Origin: Microbacterium sp. SLBN-146
Lineage (GTDB): Bacteria; Actinomycetota; Actinomycetes; Actinomycetales; Microbacteriaceae
Length of the DNA: 64,000 nucleotides
Direction of reading: 5' to 3'
Assembly (NCBI RefSeq): GCF_006715145.1
Contig: NZ_VFMR01000001.1
Location: forward strand, 1,674,001 to 1,738,000
The notes below the pieces were generated by a model, which saw nothing but the letters and a program-made list of their open reading frames with translations, did no database searches and was not told where the DNA came from. Shown here in pieces: positions 33,894 to 42,001 of the stretch. Position 1 is the stretch's first letter. Every line of letters starts with the position of its first letter. Position numbers and translations under genes: made by a program.

Positions 33894-34365
33894 GGTCGTG
33901 CGCTTCATCGTGAGTGGTGCCGACCGCGGAAGCCTCGTGCTCGCTCACGCGCTCACGGACCACGCCGCCGTCGTCGTCGACAAGCGGGGAGTCGCGAGGC
34001 GAGCCGGGACGAGGCCACCGCAGCCGAACTCTCGCGACTCCGCGCCATGAAGGTGAGCCACGCACTCTCGTCCTCACCTGCAGAATCCGGACGGGCTTCG
34101 TGCGCCGCTCGTCATTCAGCGGCGTGAAGACCTCGCTCTGACGAAGGTGGAAGCTGAGATCGCCGAGCGACCCATCGAGGCATCCGCGAGAGAACTCCCT
34201 CGTGAGAAGGAAGGCCCGCACGAGGAGTTCTCCGAACTTCCGGGCAGGCTCGCGTTCCTCCATGCCCAGACGGCGCCGGACGTCGTCCTCCTCGGCATCG
34301 AGTTCTTCCGTGTGCCACGATGCGCCGAGGCCCGTGAAGCGGAGGCTCCTCTTGGTGATCTCCAT
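33877..34365 (-). CDS. Possible decayed or hypothetical gene in a doubtful region
   Basis: Between 33894 and 34535 no gene is clear. The best candidate is a minus-strand frame from an ATG at 34365 reading EITKRSLRFTGLGASWHTEEL then DDVRRRLGMEEREPARKFGE; its third codon positions are GC-rich, as in real genes here. The same frame continues open upstream to beyond 34490 without a good start, and downstream the composition turns arginine/serine-rich. On the plus strand a GTG at 33899 opens VRFIVSGADRGSLVLAHAL but ends after 50 residues, with similar-looking helical text in another frame. I read this as a degraded accessory gene or genes; no function can be given. Confidence 0.25.
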   Translation of the reverse strand: MEITKRSLRFTGLGASWHTEELDAEEDDVRRRLGMEEREPARKFGELLVRAFLLTREFSRGCLDGSLGDLSFHLRQSEVFTPLNDERRTKPVRILQVRTRVRGSPSWRGVARVRLRWPRPGSPRDSPLVDDDGGVVRERVSEHEASAVGTTHDEAHDLTRTS

Positions 34366-34548
34366 GCGTTGGTCGGCGATCTCGTCGAGGCGCTGTCGCA
34401 GACGATGCTCGTCCGAGGCGTCGGGCGGGTCTGGATCGTCGGTCGGAACTGTGCCACAGAACCAGGATCGGGGCTGGGCGCGCAACCACGGGGATGCTGC
34501 CTCGCCGGATGCGTGACCGTCAGCCGGCGCTTGCGTAGAGTCGTGGCC

Positions 34549-34926
34549 ATGAGTGCAGTGTCCACGCAGAGCAGGATCGTGCCGGTCACGCGTCGGCGCA
34601 TCAGCCGCGGGCTCGTTCTCGTCCTGGGCGTCATCGTCGTTCCGTTCGCTCTCAGTGCCGCGCTGAACAGCTACGGAGCGCTCACGGTCGACGGAGCCCT
34701 CCGGATGGCGTACGCCACGGTCGCGGGGCAGACGATCGCGATCTTGAGTGCGATCGCGGCGGTCGTCCTGACAATCACTCAGCGGCGCCCATGGCCTTCG
34801 CTCGTGTTCTTCCTCGTCGTCGGAGCATTCATCACGGTCGCGGCGCTCAGCACGATGGGGTCCGCCGGCGACCTCCTCCTCACCCGCCTCGACCTGATCG
34901 CGGACGTTGACCGGATGAACGGCTAG
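34549..34926 (+). CDS. Small membrane protein of unknown function
   Basis: A 125-residue protein with three predicted membrane helices: GLVLVLGVIVVPFALSAAL, AGQTIAILSAIAAVVLTIT and LVFFLVVGAFITVAALSTM. I do not recognise the family. The ATG at 34549 is chosen over an in-frame upstream opening because TAGAGT (34536-34541) ends 7 nt before it, a leaderless arrangement. Confidence 0.6.
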   Translation: MSAVSTQSRIVPVTRRRISRGLVLVLGVIVVPFALSAALNSYGALTVDGALRMAYATVAGQTIAILSAIAAVVLTITQRRPWPSLVFFLVVGAFITVAALSTMGSAGDLLLTRLDLIADVDRMNG

Positions 34927-34958
34927 CAGCGCCTCCCCGCGGCATCCTCCCCAACCAG

Positions 34959-35015
34959 CGAAAAGACCCGAACTGCTCATCTCCGCCGAGATTTCGGGAA
35001 GTTCGAATCTTCTCG
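34959..35015. repeat. 57-bp palindromic element, copy A1
   Basis: Arms of 18 bp (34959-34976 and 34998-35015) surround a 21-bp centre. The left arm begins CGAAAAGACCCGAACTGC; the right arm ends TCTTCTCG with several arm mismatches. It is the most diverged of the three copies in this gap. Confidence 0.8.
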
Positions 35016-35054
35016 AAAGGGGTGCTCGCCGGGGGAGGGCCGAGCCCTCTCCGC

Positions 35055-35111
35055 CGAGAAGACCCAAACTGCGGGCTGGGGGTCTGATTTCCCGCAGTTC
35101 GGGTCTTCTCG
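35055..35111. repeat. 57-bp palindromic element, copy A2
   Basis: The left arm CGAGAAGACCCAAACTGC and right arm GCAGTTCGGGTCTTCTCG pair with a single mismatch, and pairing continues 3 bp into the centre (21-bp stems with 20 matches). Total length is again exactly 57 bp. Confidence 0.85.
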
Positions 35112-35171
35112 CTTGGCGTGCTTACCCGCAGGCATCGGGGACGGGACCGGTCGAGGTCAGTGTCCCTCCAT

Positions 35172-35228
35172 CGAAAAGACCCGAACTGCGCGAATCCTCA
35201 GCGGATCGCAGCAGTTCGGGTCTTCTCG
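35172..35228. repeat. 57-bp palindromic element, copy A3
   Basis: The left arm CGAAAAGACCCGAACTGC and right arm GCAGTTCGGGTCTTCTCG pair with one mismatch around a 21-bp centre unrelated to those of the other copies. Confidence 0.85.
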
Positions 35229-35263
35229 GCACTCAAGCGCCGGCCACCGGCGGAAGGGGCCTC

Positions 35264-35326
35264 GGCGCCGGGGGTGGGCGCCGAGGCCGGGGGAAGGCGC
35301 CGGGGGAGGGCGCCGGGACCGGGGAG
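35264..35326. repeat. G-rich degenerate repeat with G-quadruplex potential
   Basis: On the plus strand GGCGCCGGGGG-type units recur about four times, giving at least six runs of three to five G within 60 bp. It lies just beyond the 3' end of the YhgE/Pip-like gene, inside the 408-bp gap that also holds three 57-bp palindromes. No coding signal is seen. Confidence 0.5.
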
Positions 35327-35334
35327 CCTTGCCG

Positions 35335-37335
35335 TCAGGCGGTGGCGGGAGCCGCCTTCAGGATGGCGCGGGCTGTCGTCGTGCGGCGGCGGGCGACCGC
35401 GAGGATCGTGGCACCGAACGCGAGAAGCGTCCAGATCACGAGGCCCGCGACGGCGGCGCCACCGCCGGTCGCCGACGTGAGGGCCGCGACCATGCCGTGG
35501 TAGGCCGGCGACGTCGGGAGGAGCGACGCGAGACTCGCCAGCACACCCGGCACGGTCGAGACGATCCCGGTCGCGACGGCGAGCACACCCACGAGGGCGG
35601 CGATCCAGCGTCCTGCGCCGCCGAACACCGCGACGAGCGCCTGGTTGACGGCAGCGAACGCGATTCCCGCGACCACCGCGACTCCCGCGAAGCCCCACCA
35701 CTGGCCCCAGTCATAGGATGCCGCGACCTGGACGACACCCGCGACGAGAAGTCCCTGCGCGGCACCGAGAGCGGCGGCCGGGAGGAACGACCGCAGCGCG
35801 AGCGCGAACGACGGCTCGCGCGCGGCGAGGGCGCGTCGCGAGACGGCCTGGAGCGCCACGAACGTTCCGAGACCGCCGAACCACAACGCAAGCATCGCGA
35901 GGAGGGGGATCGCCGACGCTCCGAAGAGCGACGTGCCGACGCCATCCGTCTCGACGGGGTTCGCGACGACGTCGGCGAGGCTCGACGCCTCCGCGTCCGT
36001 GTACGTCGGGATCTCGTCGACAGCGGTGGACAGACCGGATGCCAGTTCGCCCGTGCCGTCGGCGAGCTGCTGCACGCCGTCGGCGAGCGACACAGCTCCC
36101 GCGCCGGCCTCGTCGAGGCCGCCCGCGAGCTGCGAGGCACCCGAGGCGAGCTCGCCCGCACCGGCCGCCGACTGGTCGGCACCCGTCGCGAGCTGCGCGA
36201 CGCCGCTCCCGAGCGACGCGACGTTCGCGCCGATCGTGCGGAACTGGTCGGCGATCTGCGTCGGCGCCTGCTGCGCGAGCTGCGTGATCCCCGTCGCCGT
36301 CCCCTGCGTGAGGGTCACGGCGCCGGGGTTCGAGGCCGTGCCGTTGCCCGACAGGATGACAGACGCGGTCCCGGCCGACAGAGCAGCCTCGCCGAGCTGC
36401 GCGCAGAAGTCCTCCGACTGCGTGCACGATGCGGCAAGCGTCTGGAGCGTCGCAGCGGCGGCGGCCGCGTTCTGCGCCGCGAGTCCCGTCGCCGTCGCAG
36501 CGCCGTTCGCGGCCTGCGTGAGCTGCGCGGGAACGATTCCCGTCGCCTCGAGCTCCGCAGCGCCCTGGTTCACGCCCGCCGCGAGCTGGTTGGCTCCGGA
36601 TGCCGCCTGCCGGGCACCGCCCGCGAGGCTTCCCAGCCCCGACTGCAGCTGCGAGGCGCCCGACGCGAGGCCCGAGGCGCCGCTCGAGAGCTGCGGGAAT
36701 CCGTCGGCGAGCTGCGTCGCGCCGTCCGCGGCGGATCCCGCGCCGTCGGCGAGCTCCGACGCGCCCGAGGCTGCCTCGCCGAGCTGGTCGCCGAGCGTCG
36801 TGAAGCCCAGGAAGACGTTCTCGAGGTAGACCGACGAGAGCTGTTCACCCATGACGGATGCCGCGGCCGTGGCGACCTGCGCCGTGATGGCGTCGTCGAC
36901 GATGAGGCTGTCGGGCGGCGTCTGTACTTCGATCGTCGCGCGTTCGGGCGTCTCGCCCGGGCGGGTCGACGTCGCGGCGGCGGAGAAGTTCGACGGGATC
37001 GTGATGACGGCAGCGTACGTGCCGTCCTCGAGGCCCTCGGCGGCGTCGTCGGCGTTCGAGATCGTCCAGTCGAGGTTCGACGGAAGGTCGTCCGACCCCT
37101 CGACGAGGCCCGCCGTGAGCTGACGACCGAGCGGAACCTGCTGGCCGTCGATCGTGACCGCTTCGTCCTCGTTCACGATCGCGGCCTTGACCCCGTCGAG
37201 TCGTTCGACCGGGTTGTAGAGAGCGGCGACGAGGATCCCGCCGATGACGACGGGGAGGAGCAGCACGCCGACGAGGGTCAGCCACGTGACGGGGCGCCGC
37301 GAGCGGGCGCGTTCGATGGTGGGTGTCGTGGTCAT
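35335..37335 (-). CDS. YhgE/Pip-like membrane protein
   Basis: A 666-residue protein with one N-terminal helix (WLTLVGVLLLPVVIGGILVAAL), a YhgE-type extracytoplasmic domain starting NPVERLDGVKAAIVNEDEAV, a long helical middle of repeated LADG-x-QLA-x-GA-x-ELASGA units (residues about 190-420), and five or six C-terminal helices. This is the YhgE/Pip (phage infection protein) layout also related to ESX/Yuk accessory proteins and ABC-2 permeases. The gene starts 4 bp inside the end of the MMPL-ATPase gene, so both form an operon controlled by the divergent TetR gene. Role inferred: part of an envelope export system. Confidence 0.85.
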   Translation of the reverse strand: MTTTPTIERARSRRPVTWLTLVGVLLLPVVIGGILVAALYNPVERLDGVKAAIVNEDEAVTIDGQQVPLGRQLTAGLVEGSDDLPSNLDWTISNADDAAEGLEDGTYAAVITIPSNFSAAATSTRPGETPERATIEVQTPPDSLIVDDAITAQVATAAASVMGEQLSSVYLENVFLGFTTLGDQLGEAASGASELADGAGSAADGATQLADGFPQLSSGASGLASGASQLQSGLGSLAGGARQAASGANQLAAGVNQGAAELEATGIVPAQLTQAANGAATATGLAAQNAAAAAATLQTLAASCTQSEDFCAQLGEAALSAGTASVILSGNGTASNPGAVTLTQGTATGITQLAQQAPTQIADQFRTIGANVASLGSGVAQLATGADQSAAGAGELASGASQLAGGLDEAGAGAVSLADGVQQLADGTGELASGLSTAVDEIPTYTDAEASSLADVVANPVETDGVGTSLFGASAIPLLAMLALWFGGLGTFVALQAVSRRALAAREPSFALALRSFLPAAALGAAQGLLVAGVVQVAASYDWGQWWGFAGVAVVAGIAFAAVNQALVAVFGGAGRWIAALVGVLAVATGIVSTVPGVLASLASLLPTSPAYHGMVAALTSATGGGAAVAGLVIWTLLAFGATILAVARRRTTTARAILKAAPATA

Positions 37336-40127
37336 GAGGTCACCTCGGTGGCGTGGGTCGAGCGGATACCGGCTCGAAGGGGAAGCGAAGAGATGTCGGG
37401 ACGGTGTGCATCGGCGAGCACAGCGAGAGCGCGTCCTTCCGACTGGGCCGTCGCGACGATGGTCAGGGGGCGGTCGTCCCGCGTGTGCCGGGCGGTCGTC
37501 GCGTCGCGGAGGACGGCGGCGACCTGGTCGCGCTCGGCGGCGTCGAGCATGTCGAGACCGTCGATCACGAGGATGCCGGGACGCCCGCGGAGCGCGCGGC
37601 GAAGATCGCGCACGGGCTCGTCGGAGCCGGCGAAGAGCGCGACGCCGACGTGGGCCCTCACCCACGCCGCGCGTCCGGGCAGCAGGTGCCCAGCCACGCG
37701 AAGGAGCCCGTCGCTCGGCGTCAGACGTCCCGCGACGGCGAGCGCGAACGCCGTCCCCGCGCGGGGGTCGCCCGTCGCGACGAGCGTGCCGCCGGGTTCG
37801 ATGCGGAAGCTCGCGTCCTGGAACAGGTCGACCTCGCCCGCGTCACCTCCCGCCTCGGCGCGGACGGTGAGACTCTCCGCGACGACGGCGGCCGTCGTCT
37901 GGGGCTCGGGCCACTCGGCGAGTGCGAGCTCGCGCTCGACCGCTTCGCCCTCGATGTCGAAGTGGGGGAGCAGTCGATCGAGCCATCGTGGCATCCACCA
38001 CGCTTTTTCGCCCAGGAGCGCCATGAGCGCGGGGATGAGTGTCATGCGCACGAGGAAGGCGTCGACGGCGATGCCGACGGCGAGTCCCAGCGCGATCGGT
38101 TTGATCGACGAATCGCCTTCCGGCACGAACGCGGCGAAGACGGCGAACATGATGAGCGCGGCAGCCGTCACGACGCGGGCCGACGCCGTGAAGCCCGAGC
38201 GCACGGCGCCGACGGCGGTCAGGCGGTCAGCCCGGCCCTTGCGAGCGCGAGACGCGTGGACGTAGTCCTCCCGCATGCGCGAGACGAGGAACACCTGATA
38301 GTCCATCGCGAGTCCGAAGAGCACGCCCATGAGGACGATCGGCATGAAGCTGATGACAGGACCCACGCGGGCGATGTGGAGGAGGTCGGCGAACCAGCCC
38401 CACTCGAAGACGGCCGCGACGACACCGAAGGCCGCGAGGACGGACAGCAAGTATCCGAGCGCCGCGGTCAGGGGGACCGCGATCGAGCGGAAGACGATCA
38501 TCAGGAGGATGAACGACAAGCCGACGACGAAGATGCCGAAGGGGAGGAGCGCCGCACCGAGTCGGTCGGAGATGTCGATCCCGACGGCCGTGAATCCGGT
38601 CACGATGAGGTCGATCCCGTACTCGTCGGCGAGCTCGGGCGCCAGGGCGCGGAGATCGCGGACGAGCTGCGCCGTCTCGGGGGAGTCGGGGGCGGTGTCG
38701 GGGATGATCTGGATGATGCCCGTGTCGGCCGTCTCGTTGGGGGTCGCGAGCGCGATCTCCTTGACGCCCGGCACCTTCTCGACCTCGGCTGCGAGATCCT
38801 CCATGAGTCCGAGGGGGTCGGTCGACGTGACGATCGTGCCCGTCATGATGAGGGGGCCGTTGAAGCCCGGACCGAACTCTTCGGCAGCGAGGTCGTAGCT
38901 GATGCGGGCGGGCGACGACTCGGGTTGCACGCCGGCGTTCGGGAGCGCGAGGGCGAGGCTCGACGCGGGGATCGCGAGCACGCCGAGTCCGACGACGACG
39001 GCGATCGTCGTGACGACGGGATGCCGCGTGACGCCGCCGACCCAGCGCGCGGCGAAACCGCGGCGCGGACGCGTGCGCGTCTTCGCGGGCCGAGCCTTCG
39101 GCATCCGTCCGACGACGCGGCCCTTGACGAAGCCGAGGAGTGCCGGGGTCAGCGTGATGGCGACCGCGACGGCGAGGGCGACGGCGACGGAGGCCGCGAC
39201 TCCCATCGTCGTGAGGAAGGGGATGTTCGCGAACCCGAGTCCGATGAGGGCGATGAGCACCGTGACGCCGGCGAAGACGACGGCGGATCCTGCCGTGCCC
39301 GTCGCCCGGGCGACGGACTCTTCGGGTTCCATCCCTCCGCGCACTTGATCCTGATGTCGCGCGGCGATGAAGAGGGCGTAGTCGATGCCGACCGCGAGCC
39401 CCAGCATGAGGGCGAGGAGCGGCGTCGTCGAGGAGATCGAAGCGAACGCGGTCGCGAGCAGGATGAGCGCCATCGACAGACCGACGCCGATGATGGCGGT
39501 CGCGAGCGGGAGGCCCGCGACGAGGAACGAGCGGAACGTCACCATCAGAACGACGAGGGCGATCAGGATGCCGAGGAGCTCCGTCACCGTGAGGCCGGGC
39601 ACCGAGGTCGAGAAGAGGTCGCCGCCGAGGGCGACCTGCGCGCCGGCGGGGAGGGCTTCTTGCAGGCTGTCGGACACGGCGCTCAGGGAGTCCTTCGCTT
39701 CGTCCGAGACGTCGGTGGCCTGTCCGTCGAACTGCAGGCGGATGATGGCGGCGTTCTCGTCGTCGTTGACGAGTCCCGTGACGAGCTCGTCGAACGGGTC
39801 GGTCACGCCGAGGACCCCGTCGATGTCTTCGAGGTCGGCGACGGCGTCGTCGATGGCACCGCGGTAGGGCTCGTCGACGACGAGATCACCCTCGTCCGCG
39901 ACGACGACGATCTGCGCGGAGGTTCCGCTCACTTGCGGGAAGGTACGGTTCAGCTGTTCGAGCCCCGCCTGCGACTCGGTGCCGGGGATCGAGAAGGTGT
40001 TGTCGGTGCCCTGGCTGAAGAGTCCGGCGCTCGCGCCGGCGATCCCGAGGACGAGGATCCAGGAGACGAGCACGCGCCACGGGTGCCGATACGACCAACG
40101 TCCGAGCGAGTACAGAAGGGTGGACAC
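37332..40127 (-). CDS. MMPL transporter fused to a degenerate ABC-type ATPase domain
   Basis: The first 720 residues are a complete MMPL/RND lipid-exporter type transporter with two sets of helices: first LGLAVGIDYALFIAARHQDQ, later VLFGLAMDYQVFLVSRMRED, both carrying the GxxxDY proton-relay motif. The last 170 residues are unusual: a domain with a P-loop-like GDPRAGTAFALAVAGRL and a Walker B-like PGILVIDGLDMLD followed by a hydrophobic strand, resembling an ABC ATPase core in which the Walker A lysine is missing. It starts at a GTG behind GGAGG and overlaps the YhgE-like gene by 4 bp. Probable role: export of lipids or drugs, repressed by the adjacent TetR protein. Confidence 0.85.
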   Translation of the reverse strand: MSTLLYSLGRWSYRHPWRVLVSWILVLGIAGASAGLFSQGTDNTFSIPGTESQAGLEQLNRTFPQVSGTSAQIVVVADEGDLVVDEPYRGAIDDAVADLEDIDGVLGVTDPFDELVTGLVNDDENAAIIRLQFDGQATDVSDEAKDSLSAVSDSLQEALPAGAQVALGGDLFSTSVPGLTVTELLGILIALVVLMVTFRSFLVAGLPLATAIIGVGLSMALILLATAFASISSTTPLLALMLGLAVGIDYALFIAARHQDQVRGGMEPEESVARATGTAGSAVVFAGVTVLIALIGLGFANIPFLTTMGVAASVAVALAVAVAITLTPALLGFVKGRVVGRMPKARPAKTRTRPRRGFAARWVGGVTRHPVVTTIAVVVGLGVLAIPASSLALALPNAGVQPESSPARISYDLAAEEFGPGFNGPLIMTGTIVTSTDPLGLMEDLAAEVEKVPGVKEIALATPNETADTGIIQIIPDTAPDSPETAQLVRDLRALAPELADEYGIDLIVTGFTAVGIDISDRLGAALLPFGIFVVGLSFILLMIVFRSIAVPLTAALGYLLSVLAAFGVVAAVFEWGWFADLLHIARVGPVISFMPIVLMGVLFGLAMDYQVFLVSRMREDYVHASRARKGRADRLTAVGAVRSGFTASARVVTAAALIMFAVFAAFVPEGDSSIKPIALGLAVGIAVDAFLVRMTLIPALMALLGEKAWWMPRWLDRLLPHFDIEGEAVERELALAEWPEPQTTAAVVAESLTVRAEAGGDAGEVDLFQDASFRIEPGGTLVATGDPRAGTAFALAVAGRLTPSDGLLRVAGHLLPGRAAWVRAHVGVALFAGSDEPVRDLRRALRGRPGILVIDGLDMLDAAERDQVAAVLRDATTARHTRDDRPLTIVATAQSEGRALAVLADAHRPDISSLPLRAGIRSTHATEVTS

Positions 40128-40172
40128 AGCGCCTCCGCGATTTCGGGTCGATCAGTTCGTCGGTCAGATTTC

Positions 40173-40205
40173 GATACAGCGCTGTATCCGATGCATGAGT
40201 GTATC
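40173..40205. promoter_or_regulatory. TetR-type operator palindromes between the MMPL and tetR genes
   Basis: GATACAGCGCTGTATC at 40173-40188 is a perfect 16-bp palindrome. A second half-matching site, GATGCATGAGTGTATC at 40190-40205, follows after 1 bp. Two adjacent sites in a divergent tetR-efflux gap are the expected place for a TetR repressor to bind. Confidence 0.75.
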
Positions 40206-40274
40206 GTAGAGGCCGCGAGCGTCGCGAACCTGAACGGTCCGTGTGTATCCCAAAATGGGGAAAGGGGGTAGCTC

Positions 40275-40901
40275 ATGAGCGAGAGCGTCATCGTGACGTC
40301 GAAGCGACGAGAGGCGACGCGTCAGAAGCTCCTCGACGCCGCTGCCCAGGTCTTCGCCGAGGTCGGTCTCGACGCGGCATCCGTCGAGGCCATCTGCGAG
40401 CGCGCGGGCTTCACACGCGGCGCCTTCTACTCGAACTTCGAGACGAAGGACGAGCTCATGCTCGCCCTGACCGAACGCACTGCCGAGGAGAAGATCGAGC
40501 TCGTCACGGAGCGCATCCAAGCCCTTCGCGCGACGGGCGAGCAGTTCTCTCCCGCCGAACTCGTCCAGCGCGTGCTCGATGTCGCGATGGACGAGAAGAT
40601 GGGGATCCTCCTCACGAGCGAGATCCGCACGCGCGCGCTGCGCGACCCCGCCCTCGCTCAGGCCTACCTCGCGTGGCAGGCCGGCCTCATCGAGCGCGTC
40701 GCCGCCGTCATCGAGGAGCTCGGCCGCACCTATCGCCTGTCGCCGCGGCTTCCCGCGCGCGATTTCGCGCAGCTGATTCTGCAGCAGTGGGAGGACACGT
40801 CCGCCTACGCCGTGATGGCGGGACTCGACACCGATGCCCTGTGCACCCTCGCGAACGAGCGCACGGCCCAGCTCGCGATCGCGCTCGTCGACCCGGCGTG
40901 A
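40275..40901 (+). CDS. TetR-family transcriptional regulator
   Basis: A 208-residue repressor with N-terminal HTH (REATRQKLLDAAAQVFAEVGL, then SVEAICERAGFTRGAFYSNFETKDELML) and a ligand-binding helical C-terminal domain. It is divergent from the MMPL/YhgE operon and very likely represses it and itself through the palindromes at 40173-40205. SD: AAAGGGGG. Ligand unknown. Confidence 0.92.
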   Translation: MSESVIVTSKRREATRQKLLDAAAQVFAEVGLDAASVEAICERAGFTRGAFYSNFETKDELMLALTERTAEEKIELVTERIQALRATGEQFSPAELVQRVLDVAMDEKMGILLTSEIRTRALRDPALAQAYLAWQAGLIERVAAVIEELGRTYRLSPRLPARDFAQLILQQWEDTSAYAVMAGLDTDALCTLANERTAQLAIALVDPA

Positions 40902-40923
40902 ACAGCGGCACTTCGAACGCGAG

Positions 40924-41901
40924 TCAGAGCAGGTCGTAGCATCGCGCGAGCCGCGCGAGCCACCACTCTCTGCGTTCAGCGGGCGCCGCGAGATCGTCGA
41001 GCATCGCGGCGTCCGGGACGACACGTCCGACCGGCAGCGAACCGTCGTGCGGAGCGAGTGACGGCACACTGACGTCGGCTGTGAAGAGCGACGACGTGCC
41101 GAGACCGCAGTCGTAGTCGAGTTCCGCGAGGGATGCCGCGAGCCACACGCCCATCGACAGTCCGATCGACGTGTCGAGTGCACTAGAGACGACGGCGGGA
41201 AGTCCCGCTTCGGCGACGATGTCGAGCGCTCGCCGGACTCCGCCGAGGGGCTGCGCCTTGATGACGAGGAGGTCGGCTGCGCCGGCGCGCGCGACGGCGA
41301 GGGGATCCGCAGCCTTGCGCACGCTCTCGTCGGCGGCGATCGGAATGCCCATGTACTTCACGCGGCGGTGGAGCTCGGCGAGCTCGTCGACCGACATGCA
41401 CGGCTGCTCGACATACTCGAGATCGAACTCCGCGAGGGCGTGGATCGCGTGCTCGGCTTCGTCGAGGTTCCACCCGCCGTTCGCGTCGACGCGCACGCGC
41501 CCCTCGGGGCCGAGGGCCTCGCGCACCGCGCGTACGCGGGCAACGTCGTCGGCGAGGACCTGCCCAGGCTCGGCGACCTTGACTTTGGCCGTCCGGCATC
41601 CGTCGAACCGGGCGAGCACGTCGGGGACGGATGCCGCGGCGACCGCCGGCACGGTCGCGTTGACGTTCACCCGGTCGCGCAGCGTCGCCGGCTGCGGCCT
41701 CCAGCCGAAGTCGATCGCCGCCGCGAGCCACGTCGCCGCTTCGAGGTCGTCGTACTCGGTGAACGGCGAGAACTCCGTCCACCCTTCGGGTCCTTCGAAG
41801 ACGACGGCTTCGCGCACGTCGACGCCGCGGAAGCGTGTCGCGAGGGGCAGGGCGACGACGCGGGCCGAGGCGAGGAGGTCGGCGAGGGCGGGATGCGACA
41901 T
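40924..41901 (-). CDS. menC: o-Succinylbenzoate synthase
   Basis: A 325-residue enolase-superfamily enzyme of the actinobacterial MenC type: lysine pair in TAKVKVAEPG, metal ligands VRVDANGGWNLDE, YVEQPCMSVDEL and AADESVRKAADP, and the catalytic lysine VIKAQPLGGVRRAL. It dehydrates SHCHC to o-succinylbenzoate in menaquinone synthesis. ATG 41901 is preceded 6 nt upstream by a weaker -10, CAAGAT. It faces the rest of the men genes from the minus strand. Confidence 0.92.
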   Translation of the reverse strand: MSHPALADLLASARVVALPLATRFRGVDVREAVVFEGPEGWTEFSPFTEYDDLEAATWLAAAIDFGWRPQPATLRDRVNVNATVPAVAAASVPDVLARFDGCRTAKVKVAEPGQVLADDVARVRAVREALGPEGRVRVDANGGWNLDEAEHAIHALAEFDLEYVEQPCMSVDELAELHRRVKYMGIPIAADESVRKAADPLAVARAGAADLLVIKAQPLGGVRRALDIVAEAGLPAVVSSALDTSIGLSMGVWLAASLAELDYDCGLGTSSLFTADVSVPSLAPHDGSLPVGRVVPDAAMLDDLAAPAERREWWLARLARCYDLL

Positions 41902-42001
41902 GTGCCCATCTTGCCGCGTGGCATCCGAATCCGCGGGAGATCGGCGCAGCTGATCGACCACGGCGGAGCCCGGTCGCCCGCGCGAGCCTAGGCTGGAAAG
42001 C

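Noticed and set aside
34201..34548. N-terminal extension of the 34549 membrane protein to 259 residues
   Set aside because: The extension shows no conserved domain and lacks an SD, whereas the ATG at 34549 has a TAGAGT -10 7 nt upstream.
35113..38265. 1050-codon plus-strand open frame
   Set aside because: It begins in the repeat-rich gap and runs antisense through the YhgE/Pip-like and MMPL genes; composition is shadow-like.
37353..40271. 972-codon open frame antisense to the MMPL gene
   Set aside because: Low-complexity charged text lacking hydrophobic cores; the opposite strand is a clear MMPL protein.
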